Positions 1-5,945 of a stretch of DNA of 12,756 nucleotides are shown here, in pieces; the first letter of the stretch is position 1, and the number at the start of each line of letters is the position of its first letter. The notes beneath the pieces are model-generated. The model did not search any database, had not been told where the DNA came from, and worked only from the letters and a program-made list of their open reading frames with translations. The stretch spans positions 1 to 12,756 of the forward strand of contig CAMTGL010000032.1 in NCBI GenBank assembly GCA_947071955.1. The letters run 5' to 3'. A program made the position numbers and the translations under genes. This DNA is from an uncultured Plesiomonas sp. GTDB lineage: Bacteria > Pseudomonadota > Gammaproteobacteria > Enterobacterales > CAMTGL01.

Positions 1-319
1 TTTTCTGGTTAGCCAGTGATGCAGTCAGGGCATTGGTCAAGGGATCGACCTTCAGCTGCATCAGTGCCAGCTCACCGTTTTGAGTCACACTCTGCTGGTG
101 GCCGTGGTAGTACAATCCGCCGCCTAAGGCGATCACCAGTGCAATGGCGATAGCACCAAGTGTCTGCCCGCTTTTGGCGGTGGTTTCGGTTTTTGTTGAT
201 GCTTGTGGTGCGGCAGTCTTGCTGCTATCAGCGGTGATGGCTGATTCAGTATGAGGCGTTGACGTTGAAGTCGCTTGTTCATCCGCAGCAGGGGAAGACT
301 GGGGCTTGTGATCCGTCAT
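1..319 (-). CDS. hemX: HemX, uroporphyrinogen operon membrane protein (5' part only)
   Basis: This is the N-terminal 106 codons of HemX; the rest lies beyond the left edge. The start is the ATG at 319-317, 17 nt after the hemD stop, which is the E. coli order hemC-hemD-hemX. The visible protein has a polar tail rich in Ala, Ser, Thr and Gln (residues 1-50), one hydrophobic segment at about residues 53-71 (GQTLGAIAIALVIALGGGLY), and then the start of a polar, probably coiled-coil periplasmic part. This is the HemX layout of a short cytoplasmic tail, one membrane anchor and a long periplasmic domain. Family members are often labelled uroporphyrinogen-III C-methyltransferase, but nothing in this fragment supports a methyltransferase fold and the role is uncertain. 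The identification rests on position and topology, because the tail itself is poorly conserved. Confidence 0.88.
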   Translation of the reverse strand, partial: MTDHKPQSSPAADEQATSTSTPHTESAITADSSKTAAPQASTKTETTAKSGQTLGAIAIALVIALGGGLYYHGHQQSVTQNGELALMQLKVDPLTNALTASLANQK

Positions 320-336
320 TGAGGGTTCATCCCAAG

Positions 337-1080
337 TTATTCAAATTGTTCAACTGCGGCAATGAGAGACAGGTTGTCGGCATGGACTGAAATCACTATT
401 TCAGTCCACCCAAGAGCCTGCGCCATTGCCGCAATACGTTTACTGACGACGACTAATCGACAAGATATTAGCCAATCATGTTCAGTTTTCGGTACTAAGG
501 CAACCAGTTGTTGCAATATATCGCCGCTGGTAATCAGCAGGATATTCACATTGGCCCGTTGCCAGATATCGGTCAGTTGTTCACCGCACTGTTCAATCGG
601 CAACCGCTGATAACACTCGTGCAGGGTCACTAATGCTCCCCACGTGGTGAAGGTTTCGGCCAGTAAAGGCCGCCCGCCGTTACCGCGTAAAATCAGCACC
701 TGCCGGCCCATCATGGCTGGTGGGGTGATCACCTGCAACAGACCCTCGCTGGTTTCATCTTGTGCCGGAAACAGCACTGGCTGAGTGCTGGCCTGTTGTA
801 GCGCATGGGCGGTGCTTCGGCCAACCGCAGCATACTGCACCACAGGCCATGACGCACCAATCTGCTGCAAGGTTTGCTGTGCATAGCGCACAGCATTACC
901 TGAAACGGCTATGATCCAGTCACCGGCTTGCAGGCGGTTTAATGCGGCCGATAAGGTATTGAGCTCGCGCCCGGCACTTAAGGTAAAAAGCGGTGCATGA
1001 ATAGCCGCACGGCCACTGGCCGAGAGTGCTTGGGTTAAAGCCTGACCGGGTTCTCCCGGTCGCGTGACCAAAATTGTCAT
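337..1080 (-). CDS. hemD: Uroporphyrinogen-III synthase
   Basis: HemD closes the linear tetrapyrrole hydroxymethylbilane into uroporphyrinogen III, inverting ring D, in the cytoplasm. The 247-residue protein is almost the length of E. coli HemD (246). It begins MTILVTRP, the typical first strand, and carries the conserved segment ILRGNGGRPLLAE followed by GALVTLHECYQR in the middle, then LLITSGDILQQL near the second domain. The family is poorly conserved overall and this copy is clearly more diverged from E. coli than its neighbours, but these segments and the position right after hemC settle the call. Its ATG (1080-1078) overlaps the hemC TGA (1079-1077) in an ATGA arrangement, so translation is probably coupled to hemC. 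The upstream Shine-Dalgarno match is weak, which fits coupling. Confidence 0.96.
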   Translation of the reverse strand: MTILVTRPGEPGQALTQALSASGRAAIHAPLFTLSAGRELNTLSAALNRLQAGDWIIAVSGNAVRYAQQTLQQIGASWPVVQYAAVGRSTAHALQQASTQPVLFPAQDETSEGLLQVITPPAMMGRQVLILRGNGGRPLLAETFTTWGALVTLHECYQRLPIEQCGEQLTDIWQRANVNILLITSGDILQQLVALVPKTEHDWLISCRLVVVSKRIAAMAQALGWTEIVISVHADNLSLIAAVEQFE

Positions 1081-2105
1081 GCTTTACCGTGGTTCTCATG
1101 TGTCGATTTTGGCATGACCGAGTTGGAATCCGTGGCACTTGAACTTGCTACCGTTGAGCCAAATGTGCCATAAACCTCGGCTAAAATGCGGCCAGCACCC
1201 TGTGCCAGTAGCTGTTCAGCCAGCGTGATGCCCAGCTGCTCGGCAGCATCGGAGTGACCACGAATCTCACCGCAAATAATCTCGGTGCCATCAGGTGCGC
1301 CGACCAGTGCTCGCAGGTAAATCTGATCGCCTTCTAGCAGCGCATAACTGCCGATCGGTACTTGGCAACCGCCTTCTAAGCGGGTATTCATCGCTCGCTC
1401 GGCGGCAACGCGTAACGCGGTCGCCGGATGGTTCAGTGGCGCAAGCAGTGCTTGCACGCGTGCATCGTGCTGACGGCATTCAATACCGACAGCACCTTGA
1501 CCGACAGCCGGCAGTGATTGCTCAACACTCAGGTAGGCACGAATGCGCGTTTCCAGCCCTAAGCGTTTTAGGCCCGCGGCAGCCAAGATAATGGCATCGT
1601 ACTCATGGTTGTCTAATTTGCCCAAACGGGTGCCGACATTTCCGCGCAGATCTTTTATCTGTAAATCGGGGCGTGCGGCGCGCAACTGGCACTGTCGGCG
1701 CAAGCTTGATGTGCCAACGACCGCGCCATGCGGTAGTGCATCAAGATTGGCATAGTGATGCGAGACAAACGCATCACGCGGGTCTTCACGTTCACAAATA
1801 CAGTGCAAACCCAGTCCGGCAGGAAAATCGACCGGTACATCTTTCATCGAGTGTACGGCGATATCGGCGCGATCTTCTAGCAGCGCAAGCTCTAACTCTT
1901 TGACAAACAGGCCCTTACCGCCCACTTTTGCCAGAGGTGTATCGAGAATAATATCGCCTTTTGTTACCATCGGCACCAGTTCGACGTTTAAATCAGGGTG
2001 ATGCTGACGTAACAGCGCACTGACATAATTGGCCTGCCAGAGCGCCAATGGGCTTTGGCGGGTGGCAATGCGAATGTGCGACAGGCTGAGATGCGGAGTA
2101 GACAT
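1077..2105 (-). CDS. hemC: Hydroxymethylbilane synthase (porphobilinogen deaminase)
   Basis: HemC joins four porphobilinogen molecules into hydroxymethylbilane using a covalently held dipyrromethane cofactor. With the start chosen here (ATG at 2105, 342 aa) the conserved RIATRQSPLALWQA segment begins at residue 12, the catalytic Asp is D89 in AVHSMKDVPV, and the cofactor-binding Cys is C247 in LEGGCQVPIGSYA. SLRRQCQL and LRGNVGTRL supply the substrate-binding arginines. An in-frame ATG at 2144 would add 13 residues with no homology to E. coli HemC; neither start has a good ribosome binding site, so the shorter form is chosen on conservation. The C terminus runs about 24 residues past the E. 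coli end as a Ser/Thr/Asn-rich tail, of which the last codons overlap hemD. First gene of the leftward hem operon, divergent from cyaA. Confidence 0.95.
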   Translation of the reverse strand: MSTPHLSLSHIRIATRQSPLALWQANYVSALLRQHHPDLNVELVPMVTKGDIILDTPLAKVGGKGLFVKELELALLEDRADIAVHSMKDVPVDFPAGLGLHCICEREDPRDAFVSHHYANLDALPHGAVVGTSSLRRQCQLRAARPDLQIKDLRGNVGTRLGKLDNHEYDAIILAAAGLKRLGLETRIRAYLSVEQSLPAVGQGAVGIECRQHDARVQALLAPLNHPATALRVAAERAMNTRLEGGCQVPIGSYALLEGDQIYLRALVGAPDGTEIICGEIRGHSDAAEQLGITLAEQLLAQGAGRILAEVYGTFGSTVASSSATDSNSVMPKSTHENHGKA

Positions 2106-2180
2106 GCTATTAACCGTATGATTGAGATTGGTTAATCCTACCATTGGCAGCCCGCAAGTGTCAGCGCATCGGATCGCACT

Positions 2181-2203
2181 CTTTGCGCTTTACAGCGCGA
2201 AAG
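2181..2203 (-). other. Hairpin in the hemC leader
   Basis: Read on the minus strand, CTTTCGCGC and GCGCAAAG flank the loop TGTAAA, an 8-bp stem with one bulged C. It lies 76 bp upstream of the chosen hemC start, within the probable mRNA leader. No U-run follows on the hemC side, so it is not an intrinsic terminator. It could affect mRNA stability; no known regulator is recognised. Confidence 0.4.
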
Positions 2204-2347
2204 ATCGTAATAATTGTGATAAAGGTTGCATTTATAAATAAATGATGTAAAAAAAATGTGAAAGCAATCGTTTTTTCAACGATACAAAGAGTGAGGATAA
2301 TTGTGTGCTGAGAAGGCAAATTCGGGGTAGAGATAAACCCTGTTATC

Positions 2348-2375
2348 TTTACGGTGATGCAGAAAAGTGTTAAAT
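2348..2375 (+). promoter_or_regulatory. Probable cyaA promoter (P2-like)
   Basis: TTTACG (2348-2353) and TTAAAT (2370-2375) are separated by 16 bp, each matching four of six bases of the sigma-70 boxes, and would start transcription near 2382. The -10 box lies within the CRP site, as at the main cyaA promoter of E. coli, where cAMP-CRP represses. The boxes are weak, so the call leans on the conserved arrangement. Confidence 0.5.
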
Positions 2376-2386
2376 TGATCACGTTT
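2365..2386 (+). promoter_or_regulatory. CRP (cAMP receptor protein) site upstream of cyaA
   Basis: The half-sites TGTTA (2368-2372) and TCACG (2379-2383) are separated by 6 bp with A/T flanks, compared with the consensus TGTGA-N6-TCACA. The core GTGTTAAATTGATCACGTTT is, as I recall it, the same as the E. coli cyaA CRP site. It overlaps the likely -10 box and start point, a position for repression, giving negative feedback of cAMP on its own synthesis. Confidence 0.82.
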
Positions 2387-2457
2387 CCGCCATCATATAG
2401 CAGCAACAGTACAATGCAAGGGTAAGACACGGATGTGTATGGTGTCGGTGGGTTGGT

Positions 2458-2473
2458 TACCGGAATGCCGGTA
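2458..2473 (+). other. Hairpin in the cyaA leader next to the ribosome binding site
   Basis: TACCGG (2458-2463) and CCGGTA (2468-2473) are a perfect 6-bp inverted repeat around the loop AATG. It ends 8 nt before the AGG (2482-2484) that is the best Shine-Dalgarno candidate for cyaA and 20 nt before the UUG start. It has no U-run, so it is not a terminator. Confidence 0.5.
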
Positions 2474-2493
2474 TAAATGTCAGGCAACGCGTA

Positions 2494-5052
2494 TTGTACC
2501 TGTATATTGAAACACTCAAACGGCGAATGGATGCCATGAATCAGCTGCGCGTTGAACGCGCGCTGGCAGCGATGGGGCCTGCTTTTCATCAGGTTTACAG
2601 CTTATTGCCAGTTTTGCTGAATTACAATCACCCTATGATGCCTGGCTATCTTGATGATACCGCTCCCTGCGGTGTCTGCCTGTTCACGCCTGATGAACTG
2701 CAGCAGCAGTTTATTGATGACTGTTCGCGCGCGTGGGGCGTTCCTATCCAAGAGCCGCAAGACGGCGAGCTTCCGATTACCGCCATTTATTCAATGGGCA
2801 GCACCTCATCAGTTGGCCAAAGCAGTGATTCTGATCTGGATATCTGGATTTGTCATCAGTCATGGCTTGATCGTGATGAGCGTCAGCGTTTGCTTGATAA
2901 GTGCATGCTGCTTGAGCAGTGGGCGCGTTCACGTGGCGTTGATATCAGCTTTTTCCTGATCGATGAAAACCGTTTTCGCCATAACGAATACGATACCCTG
3001 AGCACCGAAAATTGCGGCTCGATGCAGCATTTACTGCTGCTGGATGAGTTCTACCGCACCGCCGTGCGCTTGGCGGGCAAACGTATTTTGTGGAGCATGG
3101 TGCCCGTTGAGATGGAAGAGCAGTACGATGAGTACGTGCTTTTGCTGTATGCACAGGGGGCGCTGAATGCCAATGAGTGGCTGGATTTAGGTGGCCTTGG
3201 TAAGCTGTCGGCAGCCGAGTACTACGGCGCGAGCTTATGGCAGCTCTACAAAAGTATCGATTCCCCTTACAAAGCGGTATTAAAAAGCCTGTTGCTGGAA
3301 GCGTACTCCTGTGAATATCCGGAGACACAGCTGCTGGCGCTAGAAATGAAGCAGTGCATGCACGAGGGTAATATCATCAGCTATGGTCTCGATGCCTACA
3401 GCATGATGCTTAGCCGCGTGACCCGCTATTTGCAATCGGTGGGGGATGAAACTCGCCTTGATTTGGCGCGCCGCTGTTTTTATCTGAAAGTGTGCGAAAA
3501 GCTCTCGCAACCGGCAACCAGTCACTGCTGGCGGCGCGAGATTTTGCAAACGCTGGTGGCCGATTGGGGCTGGAGCGAGGCAAAACTTCGCAAGCTCGAT
3601 GATCGTGCTAACTGGAAAATAGAGCAGGTGCGTGAAGCACACAATGAGCTGCTTGACGCATTAATGCAGAGCTACCGTAATCTGATCCGTTTTGCGCGGC
3701 GGCACAATATCAGTGTCAGTGCCAGCCCGGAAGATATTGGGGTACTGACCCGTAAACTGTATGCGGCATTTGAAGTCTTGCCGGGTAAAGTCACGCTGGT
3801 GAACCCACAGATTTCCCCTGATCTGTCAGAGCGCGATCTGACCTTTATTCAAGTTCCAGAAGGGCGTTCCAACCCGAAAGGCTGGTATCTGTATAACAAA
3901 GCACCGCTGATTTTTGAGATAGCCGGCCGGCCTAGCTTAGAGTACAACCGCTACCTGAGCAAACTGGTGGCTTGGAGCTATTTTAACGGCCTGCTGACAC
4001 CGCAAAGCCGCCTGCATGTGCAAGGTTCTGGCAGTGCCTGTGACACCGCCAAGCTGCGTCAACTGGTGGAAGATATCCGCAGCCACTTTCCGATACGCCG
4101 CCCGATGCCGAGCCAAAAAGATCTGTATAGCCCGTGTGAAATCAGACATTTGGGTATTATCATCAATCTGGAAGTGGACCCGACAGCCGATTTTAACAAC
4201 AGCGAAGTCCGGTTTGATTTTAGCCAGACTGATGTATTTAGCTTCGGCCAGCAGCAGCAGAGCTTAATCGGCAGCATTGATCTGCTGTATCGCAACTCGT
4301 GGAATGAGGTGCGTACCCTGCATTTTCGCGGCGAAGAGTGCCTGCTGGATGCCATTAAAACCATTTTAGGCAAAATGCATCAGGATGCGGCACTTCCCGA
4401 AGCGGTTGATGTGTTTTGCTATAGCCGTCATCTGCGAGCCATTTTGCGTAACCGTGTATCACAGGTTGTTGCCGAGTGCATTGATTTGCGCTTATCAAGC
4501 GAGTGTCCTGAACCAAAACGCTTTAAACCATTGCGCGTGGCCGGTCAGATGTGGGGCCTGTTCTTTGAGCGCCGTGGTGTGTCGGTACAAAAGCTGGAAA
4601 ATGGCGTCGACTTTTACGGCTGTATCTCAAATACCAAACTGCACGGTTTCCCGCTAGTGATCGGCACGGCCGAGCCACACCTGCCGCCGATTGTTGATGC
4701 CTATGCTAGTGAGGGGCTGATTCAGTTCTTCTTTGAAGACAGTGACCGTGGGTTCAATATCTATATTTTAGATGAAGCCAACCGCATTGAGGTCTATCAA
4801 AACTGTGAGGGCAATAAAGACGAGCTGGTGCAGGATGTGAACCGCTTCTATGCCGCCTCGCACGATAAGCTGACCGTGGGTGCCAGCATTATCAATTTCA
4901 ATTTGCCGCAGTTTTATCAGGTGGTGCAGCGCGATGGCCGTACCCAGATAGACCCGTATCGCAGCGGTGAACTGCGTGAAGGTGCGGTGATCGATCCTAC
5001 GCTAACATTCCCACCGGAAATTTTGTTTAATCTGCACCAATCGCAGGCTTAA
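2494..5052 (+). CDS. cyaA: Class I adenylate cyclase
   Basis: CyaA converts ATP to 3',5'-cAMP in the cytoplasm, and its activity is tuned by the glucose phosphotransferase protein EIIA-Glc. The 852-residue protein is close to E. coli CyaA in length (848) and along its full sequence. The N-terminal nucleotidyltransferase-like catalytic domain carries GSTSSVGQS at 102-110 and then DSDLDIW, with S103, S113, D114, D116 and W118 at the E. coli positions. The C-terminal half is the regulatory domain, with segments such as SPCEIRHLGIIINLE and LHFRGEECLLDAIKTILGKMHQDA. The start is TTG at 2494, giving MYLYIETLKRRMDAMNQ, which aligns with the E. coli start, itself UUG and known to limit synthesis. The Shine-Dalgarno (AGG, 2482-2484) is modest. 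In-frame ATGs follow at codons 12 and 15, but starting there would drop conserved residues. Only the last 40 or so residues diverge from E. coli. Confidence 0.98.
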   Translation: MYLYIETLKRRMDAMNQLRVERALAAMGPAFHQVYSLLPVLLNYNHPMMPGYLDDTAPCGVCLFTPDELQQQFIDDCSRAWGVPIQEPQDGELPITAIYSMGSTSSVGQSSDSDLDIWICHQSWLDRDERQRLLDKCMLLEQWARSRGVDISFFLIDENRFRHNEYDTLSTENCGSMQHLLLLDEFYRTAVRLAGKRILWSMVPVEMEEQYDEYVLLLYAQGALNANEWLDLGGLGKLSAAEYYGASLWQLYKSIDSPYKAVLKSLLLEAYSCEYPETQLLALEMKQCMHEGNIISYGLDAYSMMLSRVTRYLQSVGDETRLDLARRCFYLKVCEKLSQPATSHCWRREILQTLVADWGWSEAKLRKLDDRANWKIEQVREAHNELLDALMQSYRNLIRFARRHNISVSASPEDIGVLTRKLYAAFEVLPGKVTLVNPQISPDLSERDLTFIQVPEGRSNPKGWYLYNKAPLIFEIAGRPSLEYNRYLSKLVAWSYFNGLLTPQSRLHVQGSGSACDTAKLRQLVEDIRSHFPIRRPMPSQKDLYSPCEIRHLGIIINLEVDPTADFNNSEVRFDFSQTDVFSFGQQQQSLIGSIDLLYRNSWNEVRTLHFRGEECLLDAIKTILGKMHQDAALPEAVDVFCYSRHLRAILRNRVSQVVAECIDLRLSSECPEPKRFKPLRVAGQMWGLFFERRGVSVQKLENGVDFYGCISNTKLHGFPLVIGTAEPHLPPIVDAYASEGLIQFFFEDSDRGFNIYILDEANRIEVYQNCEGNKDELVQDVNRFYAASHDKLTVGASIINFNLPQFYQVVQRDGRTQIDPYRSGELREGAVIDPTLTFPPEILFNLHQSQA

Positions 5053-5261
5053 GCCCGCTGTCAGCGGGATCATCTGCACGTTACCAGTAAATATACTGGC
5101 AAATATCCCGAAAAGGGATCACCCGCACATGCTCTGCTATACATGCTCTAGTATGTAACTGCATGGTTCGAAAAGGCATAGCGGGTGATGACATTTTGCC
5201 GTTGATGCGGGTCAGTTACGGTAAATGAAAATACGGCACGCGAAAAACGGCAAATAAAAAA
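5053..5261. repeat. cyaA-cyaY convergent gap filled with inverted and direct repeats
   Basis: This 209-bp gap has no coding sequence. It contains three small hairpins in a row: CCCGC/GCGGG at 5054-5068, CCAGTA/TACTGG at 5084-5099, and ATCCC/GGGAT at 5105-5119. An interrupted inverted repeat of 9 bp, ATCACCCGC (5118-5126) and GCGGGTGAT (5181-5189), encloses further pairs. A direct repeat GGGATCAYCYGCAC occurs at 5066-5079 and 5115-5128 with 12 of 14 identical. Three ACGG-type repeats stand at 5218, 5233 and 5247. No hairpin is followed by a strong T-run, so I do not call a classical terminator for cyaA; the hairpins may still protect 3' ends of the two convergent transcripts. Confidence 0.6.
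5118..5189. repeat. Long interrupted inverted repeat (72 bp)
   Basis: The outer arms ATCACCCGC (5118-5126) and GCGGGTGAT (5181-5189) match perfectly over 9 bp. Inside, CATGC (5128-5132) can pair with GCATG (5161-5165), and ATAC (5139-5142) with GTAT (5151-5154), giving a three-part imperfect hairpin with an 8-nt apical loop and a 15-nt bulge on the right. The interior also holds the direct repeat ACATGCTCT at 5127-5135 and 5141-5149. It resembles a small palindromic repeat element or a structured RNA end, but I recognise no named family. Confidence 0.5.
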
Positions 5262-5582
5262 TTAAGACAAGCGTAACGAAACTTCTTCGCCCGACTGGGT
5301 ACTGCATGCCAGCGATAAAAATTCCCAAAACTCTGCCCCTGAGCGGTTGCAGGTCCACTCTTCATCACGGAAATCAAAGTGGAAACCGCCAAATTTGGTG
5401 GCAACCCAGATTTGGTGCAGCGGCTCTTGGCGGTTGAGAATAATTTTGCTGCCATCTTCAAACGTCAGCGTCATCACGCCACCCTGATTTTCATAATCGA
5501 TATCGGTATCAATATCATCGAGTTTTTCTTCGAGTGTTTGCCACACCTGATCGGCATATTGGTGGAATTGGCTGTCATTCAT
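5262..5582 (-). CDS. cyaY: CyaY, bacterial frataxin
   Basis: CyaY is the bacterial frataxin, a small cytoplasmic iron-binding protein that modulates iron-sulfur cluster assembly by interacting with the cysteine desulfurase IscS. The 106-residue product is the length of E. coli CyaY. It has the N-terminal helix with the acidic ridge (EEKLDDIDTDIDYE, residues 18-31), the beta-sheet core MTLTFEDGSKIILNRQEPLHQIWVATKFGGFHFD with the conserved tryptophan at 59, and the C-terminal DEEWTCNRSGAEFWEFL segment. The ATG at 5582 gives MNDSQFH, matching the E. coli start. It is convergent with cyaA and divergent from lptM (91 bp apart), as in E. coli. A T-rich run follows the stop on the minus strand without a clear preceding stem, so its terminator is not resolved. 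Confidence 0.97.
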   Translation of the reverse strand: MNDSQFHQYADQVWQTLEEKLDDIDTDIDYENQGGVMTLTFEDGSKIILNRQEPLHQIWVATKFGGFHFDFRDEEWTCNRSGAEFWEFLSLACSTQSGEEVSLRLS

Positions 5583-5673
5583 GTCTGTGTCCTCTTGCTT
5601 TTCATGATCGAGCTGCGATTATAGAGATCTTACAAGCGTAAATAACTTATAACCGTTAACAACAGGCGATCCC

Positions 5674-5859
5674 ATGAAAAATTCTCTTTGTCGTGCGCTA
5701 GCATTATGTGCTCTGTTTACTCTGGCCGGTTGTGGCGTAAAAGGGCCGTTGTATATGCCAGCACCCGCACAGCCAAGTGTGCCGGTGAAAGCACCCGCTT
5801 CCAACACGACAACCGAGTCTGCGCCTGTGAGTGAAAATACGGCAGTGCCGGCGGCGTAA
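5674..5859 (+). CDS. lptM: LptM (YifL), small outer-membrane lipoprotein
   Basis: This 61-residue protein is a lipoprotein. It has a basic N terminus, a hydrophobic stretch LALCALFTLAGC and a lipobox LAGC with the acylated Cys at residue 20. The motif CGVKGPLYMP right after the lipid anchor is the signature of the YifL/LptM family. In E. coli LptM binds the LptD-LptE LPS translocon and helps LptD reach its correct disulfide state. The remainder is a Pro/Ala/Thr-rich flexible tail. The ATG has an AGG ribosome site at 5664-5666. A weak promoter candidate is TTGCTT (5595-5600) with TATAGA (5620-5625), spacing 19. There is no terminator before lysA, so lptM may be the first gene of the rightward operon. 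Confidence 0.93.
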   Translation: MKNSLCRALALCALFTLAGCGVKGPLYMPAPAQPSVPVKAPASNTTTESAPVSENTAVPAA

Positions 5860-5885
5860 TTTCATATCAAATGATGTTGTGTTAC

Positions 5886-5895
5886 GTCAGCTGAC
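5886..5895. promoter_or_regulatory. Palindrome upstream of lysA, possible operator
   Basis: GTCAGCTGAC is a perfect 10-bp palindrome 51 bp upstream of the lysA start, and it sits at the right end of a wider inverted repeat TGATGT (5872-5877) / ACATCA (5894-5899). It could be a protein-binding site for lysA control or a chance palindrome. I recognise no known regulator motif and no lysine riboswitch here. Confidence 0.3.
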
Positions 5896-5945
5896 ATCAA
5901 TAGAGACGGCCATTTAGACGATTGCATCAATCAAGGAAGGCTAGG

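Larger units (their letters stand above)
2106..2493. other. hemC-cyaA divergent intergenic regulatory region
   Basis: No gene is supported in these 388 bp. The cyaA side holds a CRP site, a likely promoter and a leader hairpin (separate entries). The hemC side holds a hairpin at 2181-2203 and an A/T-rich tract at about 2225-2262. A second, weaker CRP-like sequence at 2254-2275 has a perfect left half (AAATGTGA) but a poor right half, and I do not call it. I could not find a convincing -35/-10 pair for hemC on the minus strand. Confidence 0.7.

Noticed and set aside
2254..2275. A second CRP-like site near hemC
   Set aside because: The left half AAATGTGA is perfect, but the right half TCGTT is poor and it lies in an A/T-rich tract where such matches occur by chance.
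2161..2589. A 142-codon open frame on the minus strand across the hemC-cyaA gap
   Set aside because: It covers the CRP site and the start of cyaA on the opposite strand, has odd hydrophobic composition without a recognisable family, and lacks a ribosome site. It is best explained as a chance frame in regulatory DNA.
5054..5068. An intrinsic terminator right after cyaA
   Set aside because: The CCCGC/GCGGG stem is only 5 bp and is followed by ATCATCTGC, not a T-run.
5161..5180. GGTTCGAA, resembling a tRNA T-loop, downstream of cyaA
   Set aside because: Flanking bases do not form the T-stem and no acceptor, D or anticodon arms can be built around it.
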